DNA of 64,000 bases from Marisalimonas sp016777705 (lineage in GTDB: Bacteria; Pseudomonadota; Alphaproteobacteria; Puniceispirillales; Marisalimonadaceae), in NCBI RefSeq assembly GCF_047717795.1, contig NZ_CP159808.1:620001-684000 (forward strand). The letters are read 5' to 3'. Positions within the stretch are counted from its first letter, which is position 1; each line of letters opens with the position of its first letter. This document shows positions 33,155 through 41,507 of the stretch, one piece after another. The notes under the pieces are model-generated. The model did not search any database. It was given only the letters and a program-made list of their open reading frames with translations, and was not told the origin of the DNA. The position numbers and the translations under genes were made by a program.

Positions 33155-33928
33155 ATGTTTGATTTAGGTTTAAAAGATAAGGTTATTCTAATTACGGGTG
33201 GTAGTGATGGATTGGGCTACGCATCAGCAGAACTTTTATCATCTCAAGGAGCAAATGTTGTTATATGCGGCAGAAGAGGAGATTATTTAAAAGAAAAAGC
33301 AGATATAATAACTGAAAAAACAAAAAACCATGTCTTAGCCATTCAAGCAGATGTAAGCAAGGCAGATGACTGTAAAAAATTAGTAGAAGAAACAATATCA
33401 AATTTTAAAAAAATTAATGTTCTAGTTAATAACGCAGGAGCTTCAGCTGCTGGGTTGTTTGAAGATGTAACCGATAAAAACTGGGAAGACGATATTAATT
33501 TGAAATTAATGTCAACTGTTAGAATGTGTCGGTTAGTTATTCCTTATATGAAGTCAAATGAAGAAGGTGTTATCATTAATGCTACTATTGGAGGAGGAAA
33601 AGCGCCTAATGCAGGTTCTCTTCCCACAACAGTAACTAGAGCTGCGGGTATTAATTTGACTAAATCCTTAGCTAATGAATACGCAAAAAATAATATAAGA
33701 GTTAATACAATATGTATTGGCCTAATAAAAAGTGCTCAATGGGATCGCAAATCAGGTACTGGTAGTGTCGATGAATTGTACTTAGAAATGGCAAAAAAGG
33801 TTCCTATGGGAAAAGTAGGTGAAGAAATGGATTACGCAAATCTAGTGGCTTTCTTATCGTCAAAAAGAAGTGCTTACATAACTGGTACCGCCATAAATTT
33901 AGATGGCGGCCTATGTCCAGTTGTGTAG
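33155..33928 (+). CDS. SDR-family protein with both catalytic Tyr and Lys replaced
   Basis: About 257 residues. The cofactor motif ITGGSDGLGYASAEL and NNAGAS are normal, but at the active site the sequence is SLPTTVTRAAGINLTK: the expected Tyr-x3-Lys reads Thr-x3-Arg. A group of such SDR proteins is widespread in proteobacteria; activity is uncertain. ATG 33155 with GGAAAA upstream is preferred to the TTG at 33140. Last gene of the decarboxylase operon; convergent with the beta-hydroxyacid dehydrogenase. Confidence 0.82.
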   Translation: MFDLGLKDKVILITGGSDGLGYASAELLSSQGANVVICGRRGDYLKEKADIITEKTKNHVLAIQADVSKADDCKKLVEETISNFKKINVLVNNAGASAAGLFEDVTDKNWEDDINLKLMSTVRMCRLVIPYMKSNEEGVIINATIGGGKAPNAGSLPTTVTRAAGINLTKSLANEYAKNNIRVNTICIGLIKSAQWDRKSGTGSVDELYLEMAKKVPMGKVGEEMDYANLVAFLSSKRSAYITGTAINLDGGLCPVV

Positions 33929-33953
33929 TTAAGTAAATAATAAATTATTATAG

Positions 33954-34859
33954 TTATTTCTTTATTCTCGGAGGACTTACCTCAGCTAATTCGCATGCGT
34001 AATCTAGTAATGCGCTGAAATCTTTCTTGGCAAATTTACCTGATCTTGCTTGACCATATACTGCTTGCACAGATGATCCCACAGGTAGACCTACTCGAAA
34101 GCTATTGGCAGTTTCAATTGCTAATCCCATGTCCTTATGAGCTAAGTCTATTGTAAATCCTGGTTCAATATCATTTTGCAATACTTTTGATAAAAAATTA
34201 ATATGAAATTGACCATTGTTAGCTGTTGTTCCGGCATTAACTTCCTTGAATGTTTCAAGATCCAAACCAATCTTTTGAGCAAGTGTCAAAGCTTCAGCAG
34301 TAATTTGTGCAATACTCAATATTTGAAAATTATTCACCACTTTTGCTCTTATTCCTGACCCGACTTGACCACATCTTATTATTGTTGTGCCCATAGCGTT
34401 TAAAAGAGGTTCAACTTTTTTAAAAGCATCTTCTTCGTCACAACCCACCATAAATAATGAATCTCCTGAAATTGCATGGCTTACTAATCTACCTACAGGA
34501 GCATCTATAAATTTAATATTTTTTTGTTTACATAGTGCGTAAACTTCGTCTGTACCAGTAGGAGCAATAGTGCTCATATCTAAAATAATTGTATTTGGTT
34601 TTGCAAATGACAAAACACCATCTTTATCTGTAATTACGGATTTAACATTTTCAGTTGATGGTAACATTGTCACAATAATTTCGGCATCTTCAATAGTATC
34701 TTGAATTGATTTACCTGGAATTCCACCAACCTTGATATGAGGCTCCATTTTTTCAGTTTCTATGTCAAATACGGAAACACTTGTACCTTTTTTAATTATA
34801 TTTAAAGCCATTGGTCCACCCATAGCGCCAAGACCTATAAAGGCAACTTTTTCTCCCAT
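33954..34859 (-). CDS. Beta-hydroxyacid dehydrogenase (HIBADH family)
   Basis: An NAD(P)-dependent dehydrogenase of 301 residues. The Rossmann loop is VAFIGLGAMGGPMA, and catalytic Lys is K173 (RAKVVNNFQILS). The substrate loop reads DAPVGRLVSHAISG; the PVGR form, rather than PVSGG, is what I associate with sulfolactaldehyde reductases such as YihU, whose Arg contacts the sulfonate. Other members reduce tartronate semialdehyde or oxidise 3-hydroxyisobutyrate. Strong RBS (AAGGAGAATATT-ATG). Convergent with the decarboxylase operon, which fits but does not prove a sulfonate route. Confidence 0.87.
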   Translation of the reverse strand: MGEKVAFIGLGAMGGPMALNIIKKGTSVSVFDIETEKMEPHIKVGGIPGKSIQDTIEDAEIIVTMLPSTENVKSVITDKDGVLSFAKPNTIILDMSTIAPTGTDEVYALCKQKNIKFIDAPVGRLVSHAISGDSLFMVGCDEEDAFKKVEPLLNAMGTTIIRCGQVGSGIRAKVVNNFQILSIAQITAEALTLAQKIGLDLETFKEVNAGTTANNGQFHINFLSKVLQNDIEPGFTIDLAHKDMGLAIETANSFRVGLPVGSSVQAVYGQARSGKFAKKDFSALLDYACELAEVSPPRIKK

Positions 34860-34936
34860 AATATTCTCCTTGTTGGTATAGTTTGTAATTTGATTAAAAG
34901 TTACATAATTTAGTTGTAAGAACCAACATCAATTTA

Positions 34937-36394
34937 TTATCTTTTAATCATTAACTTTGCTTTGATACCTGTTTTAGATTTTTCAAATGTTAAATTGCCC
35001 CCATGTTGTTCAGCAATAGTAGACACAATTGTTAAACCTAATCCAGTACCTTTGGTTAACCCTACGTTTTTACCTCTTATGAAAGGTTGTTTAAGGTTTT
35101 CTAATAATTCTTCAGTAATATTTTTACTTTCATCTTCGATAATTAAAGTTATTGTTTGAGAAGTTGTTTTTAGAGATAGTGTAGCTGTTCTTCCATATTT
35201 TAATGCGTTTTCTATTAAATTATTAATTGCTCTTTGTAATGACAATGGCTTTGCATTAACCAATAAAGGGTGATTTTGGTTAAGATGAAAAGACATTTTA
35301 TTTTGATGTCCAGAAAAAATAGATGAAACAAGTCCTATATTTTTTTCTTTTGGTTTTTTAAATGAAACACTTTTTCCTAAATCTTGATAGTCGAACACAA
35401 TAGACTCTATCAATGAAATATAAGATATTTCTGTTTCTTCCTCTAAATCCATCTCTGATCTTGTGTAGGACAATACTCCGTTCATCATATCAATCATTTG
35501 GTCAATATCTGTCTCCAACTTTTCTCGTAGTTGATCATCTTCTATAAGTGAGCTTCTTAATTTTAACTTAGTCGCTGGAGTACCAATATCATGACTAATT
35601 GAAGATAGAACCATTAGTCTTTTCTCTAATTTTTCTTTTTGTACTTTTAAAAATAGATCTAATGTATTTTTGATTTGTATAAGTTCAGAGGGGCCTTTTA
35701 AAACTTCCATTTTATCTAGAGGACTTTTTAGATTATTCTTTAAATTTAATATAAAATTATTAAATTGAAGGTCATTTTCTCTAATTAGGAAATACATAAA
35801 TATTATAGAAATAATAAATACTAAAATTGAAAAAAGTCTTTGATCATTCGGTGCTGCCTTACAACTCCAGGCTTTATTACCGTCAATACGATGCCAAAAA
35901 CCTTCATCAATTCTAATCAATAATATTGTTGTTGAGCAATAATTAGCAACCAGTTGGATGACTTTGCCAAGTTGTTGTTCTCTTGTTAAATTCTTTAAAT
36001 TTTTAATTTTTGCAAGAGGGTACTTTAATTTTGATGAAAGTATGTGTAAGGAAATTTTTCCTTGATCCTTGTTCCTTTTTTTATCATTTGATATTGAAAG
36101 GGTAGTAATTTTAAAAGGTAAAGTACTTTTATAATATTGTGCTAGTTCTTTTCTGTTGGTAATATCATTTTTAGTATTTAGCTTTTTTATTACAATCTCG
36201 GCATTTAAATCATTATTATATTTTATTGTGTTATATATTGAGACACCAGAATTATGGGCGTTATTCAAAAATGTATTCCATTGGTTATTTGATGTTACCC
36301 ATATAAATGTTGTTGCTGCGCCAATAAGAATTGATATAAAAACTAAAAGATAAGCTTGGTTTATGAGTGAATTGAGTTTAAAGAAATTATTCAT
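34937..36394 (-). CDS. Sensor histidine kinase (EnvZ-like), probable sugar-locus kinase
   Basis: A 485-residue membrane kinase with TM helices near 12-34 and 188-206 flanking a periplasmic domain that contains two Cys (NYCSTT and WSCKA). The H-box is SSISHDIGTPATKLKLR, where the usual Arg after His-Asp-x is Gly. The ATPase domain has LIENALKYGR and GTGLGLTIV. It overlaps the response-regulator gene by eight bases. Being next to gtsABCD-zwf-pgl-edd, it is likely the counterpart of GtrS-type glucose sensors; that assignment rests on context. Confidence 0.88.
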   Translation of the reverse strand: MNNFFKLNSLINQAYLLVFISILIGAATTFIWVTSNNQWNTFLNNAHNSGVSIYNTIKYNNDLNAEIVIKKLNTKNDITNRKELAQYYKSTLPFKITTLSISNDKKRNKDQGKISLHILSSKLKYPLAKIKNLKNLTREQQLGKVIQLVANYCSTTILLIRIDEGFWHRIDGNKAWSCKAAPNDQRLFSILVFIISIIFMYFLIRENDLQFNNFILNLKNNLKSPLDKMEVLKGPSELIQIKNTLDLFLKVQKEKLEKRLMVLSSISHDIGTPATKLKLRSSLIEDDQLREKLETDIDQMIDMMNGVLSYTRSEMDLEEETEISYISLIESIVFDYQDLGKSVSFKKPKEKNIGLVSSIFSGHQNKMSFHLNQNHPLLVNAKPLSLQRAINNLIENALKYGRTATLSLKTTSQTITLIIEDESKNITEELLENLKQPFIRGKNVGLTKGTGLGLTIVSTIAEQHGGNLTFEKSKTGIKAKLMIKR

Positions 36395-37127
36395 TTTTAA
36401 TGATTACTTCTGTAGAAAAAATGTATCCAACACCTCTTTCGGTTTTTATAAGACTAGGGTTTTTGCTGTCTTTTTCAATTTTAGATCTTAATCTGCCTAC
36501 TAACACATCTATAGCTCTACTTTCTGCATTGTTTAACAATGAATCTTGAGTTCTAGTGTCGTCAATAGAATTGGCAATTTCTTCTCTAGTTAGAGCTACA
36601 TGGCTATTAGCAAGAAATACCTTAAGAATGGTAGTTTCTTTTTTTGATAAAGATATTTGAAATCCAGTTGGAGATATTATTATGTCTTTTTTCCCATTAT
36701 AGATCCAGTCATTGAAGTGATAAACATTGGTGTTTCTTCTGTAGGCCAAAGAGGCAATTTTTGTTCCTCGTTTGAGTACAGCTTTAATTTTAGCTAATAA
36801 AATCTGTGGATTAAATGGTTTAGCAATGTAATCATCAGCACCAACTTCAAAGCCCAAAAGACGGTCTTGATCTGCTGATAAAGCAGAAACAATAATAATA
36901 GGTATGTTATTGTTTTCTCTTATATTTTTGCATAATTTGATTCCATTATCATCGCCAAGCATTACATCTAATAAAACTAAATCAATTCTTTGTGATTTTA
37001 ATTGATCTGATAACTCTACAGCATTTTTTACTGCTGAAACCATAAAACCACTTTTTTGCAAAAAACTTACCATCATTTCTTGCATGTCTAAATCGTCTTC
37101 AACAATTAATATTCTATAAATAGTCAT
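36387..37127 (-). CDS. OmpR-family response regulator
   Basis: A 246-residue regulator: receiver domain with the acidic pocket (ILIVEDDLDMQ), phosphoacceptor Asp in LVLLDVMLGDDNG and Lys in DDYIAKPF, then a winged-helix DNA-binding domain (LSKKETTILKVFLAN to RTQDSLLNNAESRAIDVLVG, ending KTERGVGYIF). ATG 37127 follows a TTG at 37130. It is divergent from gtsA across about 170 bp, where its operators probably lie. Pseudomonas GltR-2/GtrS beside glucose genes is the closest parallel. Confidence 0.91.
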   Translation of the reverse strand: MTIYRILIVEDDLDMQEMMVSFLQKSGFMVSAVKNAVELSDQLKSQRIDLVLLDVMLGDDNGIKLCKNIRENNNIPIIIVSALSADQDRLLGFEVGADDYIAKPFNPQILLAKIKAVLKRGTKIASLAYRRNTNVYHFNDWIYNGKKDIIISPTGFQISLSKKETTILKVFLANSHVALTREEIANSIDDTRTQDSLLNNAESRAIDVLVGRLRSKIEKDSKNPSLIKTERGVGYIFSTEVIIKNE

Positions 37128-37295
37128 CAAGTTTCTGCTAAATTAAAATTGTCTTATCACTATCTTTTAGTAACACAATGTAACAAATGAACAAAAAAAA
37201 ACAGACAATTTAATGATTTGATTAATTTGTAAGTTTAAAAAAAAAAATAAATGAATAGTGTTAATTCAACTTTTAAATTTAAATGGGGAAATCAT

Positions 37296-38543
37296 ATGTT
37301 TAAAAAATTAGTAGTTGCAGCGGTTGCAACTTCATTTACGTTAACAGCATCTGTATCTTATGCTGGTCCAAAGGCAGAGGTGCTTCACTGGTGGACATCT
37401 GGTGGTGAAGCTAAGTCTGTCGCGGTTTTACAAAAAGAATTTTCAGAAAATGGTGGTTCATGGACTGATATGCCAGTTGCTGGTGGTGGTGGTGATGCTG
37501 CTATGACAGCTTTGAGAGCGCGAGTTTTATCTGGCAATGCTCCTGCTGCAGTTCAATTAAAAGGACCCTCTATACAAGAATGGTATGAAGAAGGTGCATT
37601 AGCTGATATAAGTGCTGTTGCAAAAAAGAATAACTGGTCCAAAGTGCTTCCTGCATCAATAGCAGGTCATATGAAATGTGAAGGAAAGTGGTGTGCTGCA
37701 CCTGTTAATGTTCATAGAATTGATTGGATATGGGCTAACGCATCTGTACTTTCTTCAAACGGTTTTGGTATGCCAAAAACATGGGACGAATTTAATGCTA
37801 CAGCTAGAGCATTACAAGCAAAAGGAATTATTCCTTTAGCTCATGGTGGTCAAGCATGGCAAGATGCTACTGTTTTTGAAGCAGTTGCACTTGGAATAGG
37901 TGGAGCAAATTTCTTTCACGATGCTTTTGTAAAACTAGATAAAAAAGCTTTACAATCAGACACTATGATTAAAGTTTTTGATCAAATGAGAATTATGCGT
38001 GGCTTTGTTGACAAGAACTTTTCTGGAAGAGATTGGAACCTAGCAACTGCAATGGTCATGAATGGTGAAGCAGCTTTCCAAATCATGGGTGACTGGGCTA
38101 AAGGTGAGTTTTTAGCTGCCGGTAAAGTTCCTGGTAAAGATTTTTTATGTGCATCTACACCTGGTGAAGGGTTTTTATACAATGTAGATAGCTTTGCTAT
38201 GTTCAAGGTAAAAGGTTCTGAGCGTCAAGACGGTCAAAAACTTCTTGCAAAATTAATTGTTGGAAAAAACTTTCAAAAAGTTTTTAATCTTAACAAAGGA
38301 TCAATTCCTGCGAGAACAGATGTAAGTCTTAATGAGTTTGATCATTGTGCACACGTATCTGCTGCTGACATGAATGCAAGTTCAGTTGGGGGTACTTTGT
38401 TACCAAGTTATGCTCATGGAATGGCTTTAAGAGGTGCACAAGCCGGAGCTATTACAGATACAGTAACAGCACATTTTAATTCTAAAATGTCTTCAAAAGA
38501 TGCTGTAGCAATGCTTGTAAAGGCAATTGACAACAGTAAATAA
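37296..38543 (+). CDS. gtsA: Sugar ABC transporter substrate-binding protein (glucose/mannose type)
   Basis: A family 1 solute-binding protein of 415 residues. I start at ATG 37296, seven bases after GGGGA, which puts the signal peptide (FKKLVVAAVATSFTLTASVS, cleavage at SYA-G) at the N-terminus. The mature chain begins AEVLHWWTSGGEA, and WKCAAPVNVHR-like GKWCAAPVNVHRIDWIWAN is typical of glucose-binding GtsA/GltB-type proteins. A pair of Cys (KCEGKWC and LCAST regions) may form a disulfide. First gene of gtsABCD-zwf-pgl-edd, followed at once by a hairpin terminator. Confidence 0.92.
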   Translation: MFKKLVVAAVATSFTLTASVSYAGPKAEVLHWWTSGGEAKSVAVLQKEFSENGGSWTDMPVAGGGGDAAMTALRARVLSGNAPAAVQLKGPSIQEWYEEGALADISAVAKKNNWSKVLPASIAGHMKCEGKWCAAPVNVHRIDWIWANASVLSSNGFGMPKTWDEFNATARALQAKGIIPLAHGGQAWQDATVFEAVALGIGGANFFHDAFVKLDKKALQSDTMIKVFDQMRIMRGFVDKNFSGRDWNLATAMVMNGEAAFQIMGDWAKGEFLAAGKVPGKDFLCASTPGEGFLYNVDSFAMFKVKGSERQDGQKLLAKLIVGKNFQKVFNLNKGSIPARTDVSLNEFDHCAHVSAADMNASSVGGTLLPSYAHGMALRGAQAGAITDTVTAHFNSKMSSKDAVAMLVKAIDNSK

Positions 38544-38552
38544 ATAAAAGTT

Positions 38553-38595
38553 AAATAACTGTTTCCAATTAACTTTGGGAACAGTTATTTTTTTT
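38553..38595 (+). terminator. Intrinsic terminator between gtsA and gtsB
   Basis: A 14-base stem with one G-T pair, AAATAACTGTTTCC (38553-38566) and GGGAACAGTTATTT (38577-38590), has a ten-base loop and leads into eight T residues. It begins ten bases after the gtsA stop and runs into the ribosome site of gtsB. Partial termination here would make the binding protein in excess over the membrane subunits. Confidence 0.9.
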
Positions 38596-38605
38596 GGAAT
38601 TGACA

Positions 38606-39481
38606 ATGTCAAATTGGCTTGAAAAACACTTACCTAAGATTGTCTTAGGACCTTCATTCCTTGCAATAATTTTATTTGTATATGGTTTTATTGCATGGAC
38701 TGCTTGGATATCATTTACCAAGTCAAGACTTATGCCAAAATATGATATTGTTGGTTTTATTCAATATGACAGGTTATTCGACTCCCCAAGATGGGATGTA
38801 GCCATTGATAATTTATTTATTTTTGGATTTTTATTTATTCTAATATCAATGTTTTTGGGACTGCTGATTGCAATATTTCTTGACCAAAAAATACGTATCG
38901 AAGGTGCGTTAAGAACTATTTATTTATATCCAATGGCTTTATCTTTGATTGTAACTGGTACAGCTTGGAAATGGATTTTAAATCCGGGTTTGGGTTTGGA
39001 GGCAGTCGTTAAAAGTTGGGGTTTTACAAACTTTACGTTTGATTGGGTGATAAATCCGGATTTTGCAATTTATACTGTCGTTATTGCTGGAGTTTGGCAA
39101 GCCTCAGGATTTGTTATGGCTCTCTTCCTAGCAGGGTTAAGATCTGTTGATCAAGAGATAATTAAGGCTGCTCAAGTTGATGGTGTACCTACTTTTAAAA
39201 TTTATTCTGCAATAATAATTCCGTCTATGGCGCCAATTTTTCTTTCAGCTTTCATAGTGTTAGCTCATTTAGCGATAAAAAGCTTTGATCTTGTAATTGC
39301 TTTAACAGGAGGGGGGCCTGGCTATGCAACAGATCTTCCAGCTACTTATATGTATACAATGGCCTTTTCTCGCGGAGATATAGGTCAAGCAGCGAGCTCA
39401 GCAATTATAATGATGTTGGTGGTTTTTGCAGTAGTTGTTCCTTATTTATATTCAGAATTAAGGAATAAAAATGATCAATAA
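38606..39481 (+). CDS. gtsB: Sugar ABC transporter permease (MalF type)
   Basis: A 291-residue inner-membrane permease with about six helices. The EAA loop that contacts the ATPase reads EIIKAAQVDGVPTFKIYSAI. ALTGGGPGYATDLPATYMY is the characteristic late motif of MalF/UgpA-like sugar permeases. ATG 38606, with GGA eight bases upstream, is preferred to the TTG at 38594. It overlaps gtsC by 11 bases. Confidence 0.92.
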   Translation: MSNWLEKHLPKIVLGPSFLAIILFVYGFIAWTAWISFTKSRLMPKYDIVGFIQYDRLFDSPRWDVAIDNLFIFGFLFILISMFLGLLIAIFLDQKIRIEGALRTIYLYPMALSLIVTGTAWKWILNPGLGLEAVVKSWGFTNFTFDWVINPDFAIYTVVIAGVWQASGFVMALFLAGLRSVDQEIIKAAQVDGVPTFKIYSAIIIPSMAPIFLSAFIVLAHLAIKSFDLVIALTGGGPGYATDLPATYMYTMAFSRGDIGQAASSAIIMMLVVFAVVVPYLYSELRNKNDQ

Positions 39482-40349
39482 TACTAATGGGATTAACTAT
39501 ACCAATTTAATATTAAGGATATTGTTGTATTTTTTCTTATCTGTTTTTGTGTTGTATTATCTCCTTCCATTATTTGTAATGATAACAACGTCTTTAAAAA
39601 GTTTAGAAGAAATAAGAACTGGAAGTTTGGTAGCTTTACCCAGAAATATTACTTTTGAGGCTTGGGGTACAGCCTGGTCTTCTGCATGCACTGGCATTCA
39701 GTGTGAGGGGCTAAAGCCTTATTTTTGGAACTCTATTTTTATAGCCATACCAGCTGTTTTTATTTCAACCTTGATAGGTGCAATAAATGGTTATGTTGTT
39801 GCGCAATGGCGATTTAAAGGAGCAAACATGATTTTTGCATTAATGCTGTTTGGTTGTTTTATTCCTTTTCAAGTTGTTCTTCTGCCAATGGCTAGAGTGT
39901 TAGGTTTAATGGATTTAGCAGGAAGTATCTCAGGTTTAATTTTTGTTCACGTAATATATGGTATTGGTTTCACAACGCTATTTTTTAGAAATTATTATGT
40001 AAATATTCCAAGCGAATTAGTTAAAGCCGCTAAAATGGATGGAGCTACTTTCTTAAGGATATTTTGGTCTATTTTTCTTCCATTGTCTCTACCAATTATA
40101 GTGGTAACTGTTATTTGGCAATTCACGCAAATTTGGAATGATTTTTTATTTGGAGTTTCTTTTAGTGAAGCTGGTACACAACCTATAACAGTTGCTTTAA
40201 ATAATATAGTTAACTCAACGACCGGAGTTAAGGAATATAATGTTGATATGGCTGCAGCAATTATTGCAGCTATGCCTACCTTGTTAGTTTATATATTTGC
40301 TGGAAAATATTTTATACGTGGTTTAACTGCAGGATCTGTAAAGGGATAA
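39471..40349 (+). CDS. gtsC: Sugar ABC transporter permease (MalG type)
   Basis: A 292-residue permease of the MalG family with six helices. The coupling loop is ELVKAAKMDGATFLRIFWSI, and YYLLPLFVMITTSLKS is the typical N-terminal helix. It partners GtsB to form the transport channel and starts inside the end of gtsB, four bases before the ATPase gene. The C-terminus GKYFIRGLTAGSVKG is the usual ending for this family. Confidence 0.93.
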   Translation: MINNTNGINYTNLILRILLYFFLSVFVLYYLLPLFVMITTSLKSLEEIRTGSLVALPRNITFEAWGTAWSSACTGIQCEGLKPYFWNSIFIAIPAVFISTLIGAINGYVVAQWRFKGANMIFALMLFGCFIPFQVVLLPMARVLGLMDLAGSISGLIFVHVIYGIGFTTLFFRNYYVNIPSELVKAAKMDGATFLRIFWSIFLPLSLPIIVVTVIWQFTQIWNDFLFGVSFSEAGTQPITVALNNIVNSTTGVKEYNVDMAAAIIAAMPTLLVYIFAGKYFIRGLTAGSVKG

Positions 40350-40353
40350 AATA

Positions 40354-41451
40354 ATGTCATCTATTTTAAAAATAAAAGATGTTAACAAAAATTTTGGAAA
40401 AATTTCTGTCTTAAATGACATAAATATTAATATAGATAAAGGAGACTTTCTAGTTTTAGTTGGCCCTTCTGGGTGTGGGAAGTCAACTCTATTAAACTGT
40501 ATAGCAGGTTTAGAAAAAATTAATGGTGGAGAAATCTCTATCAATAATAAGGACATGTCAGAAGTGGCCCCTAAAGATAGAGATATTGCCATGGTATTTC
40601 AGTCTTATGCTCTTTATCCAACTATGACAGTTGAAAAAAATATCACTTTTGGAATGAAAGTAAGAGGTATTTCTGAAGAAATACAAAAGAAGAAATTAAA
40701 CGAGGTTGCTAAACAATTACAAATAGAAAATCTTCTTAAAAGAAAACCAAGTCAACTATCGGGTGGACAAAGACAAAGGGTTGCTATGGGTAGGGCTTTA
40801 GTAAGAAACCCAAAATTATTCTTGTTCGATGAACCCCTATCTAATCTTGATGCAAAATTAAGAGTTGAAATGAGAACTGAAATTAAAAGACTCCATTATG
40901 ACCTTGGTGCTTCAATGGTTTATGTAACGCATGATCAAATTGAGGCAATGACATTAGCAACTAAGATAGTTGTTATGAAAGATGGATTTATTCAACAAAT
41001 TGGAACACCTTTTGAAATTTATAACTATCCAGAAAATATATTTGTTGCAGATTTTATGGGATCCCCGGCAATGAACCTTATTGGAGCAACAACAAAAAAA
41101 GAAAAAGATCATATTAAAATAGAAATTAAATTGGAAGACGGTTCAACTGCAACTCTAATAGAAAAAAGTAAATTAAAATTGCCAAAAGATATTATTATAG
41201 GGGTAAGGCCAGAAAATATTACTGAAAACGGTTCAAAAAAAGATTCTAATTTTCAATATATCTCTTCTAAAGTTGATATAATTGAGCCAGCAGGTTCAGA
41301 CACGTTTGTTGTTACAAAGTTGGGGAATAAAGAAGTTACTGCACGCTTTCATTCTGAAACAGACGTAAAAATTGGTTCTAAAGTTAAATTTTCTTTCAAC
41401 TTACAAAAAGTGACATACTTTGATCCTAAAACTGGTCAAAGAATTAAATGA
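40354..41451 (+). CDS. gtsD: Sugar ABC transporter ATP-binding protein
   Basis: A 365-residue MsmX/UgpC-type ATPase. Walker A is GPSGCGKST, the signature is LSGGQRQRVAMGRAL, Walker B is LFLFDEPLSNLDA and the H-loop is VTHDQIEAM. The C-terminal 120 residues form the regulatory OB domain (GVRPENI, EPAGSDTFVVTKLG). It energises GtsBC. This is the last transport gene; zwf follows after 56 bases. Confidence 0.94.
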   Translation: MSSILKIKDVNKNFGKISVLNDININIDKGDFLVLVGPSGCGKSTLLNCIAGLEKINGGEISINNKDMSEVAPKDRDIAMVFQSYALYPTMTVEKNITFGMKVRGISEEIQKKKLNEVAKQLQIENLLKRKPSQLSGGQRQRVAMGRALVRNPKLFLFDEPLSNLDAKLRVEMRTEIKRLHYDLGASMVYVTHDQIEAMTLATKIVVMKDGFIQQIGTPFEIYNYPENIFVADFMGSPAMNLIGATTKKEKDHIKIEIKLEDGSTATLIEKSKLKLPKDIIIGVRPENITENGSKKDSNFQYISSKVDIIEPAGSDTFVVTKLGNKEVTARFHSETDVKIGSKVKFSFNLQKVTYFDPKTGQRIK

Positions 41452-41507
41452 AAAAATACAAAATCCCTAAATCGAGATTTAATTAAAAACAAAGCAAAAC
41501 TAATATT

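Noticed and set aside
37251..37295. Upstream ATG for gtsA adding 15 residues
   Set aside because: It would bury the signal peptide; the ATG at 37296 has a clear GGGGA ribosome site.
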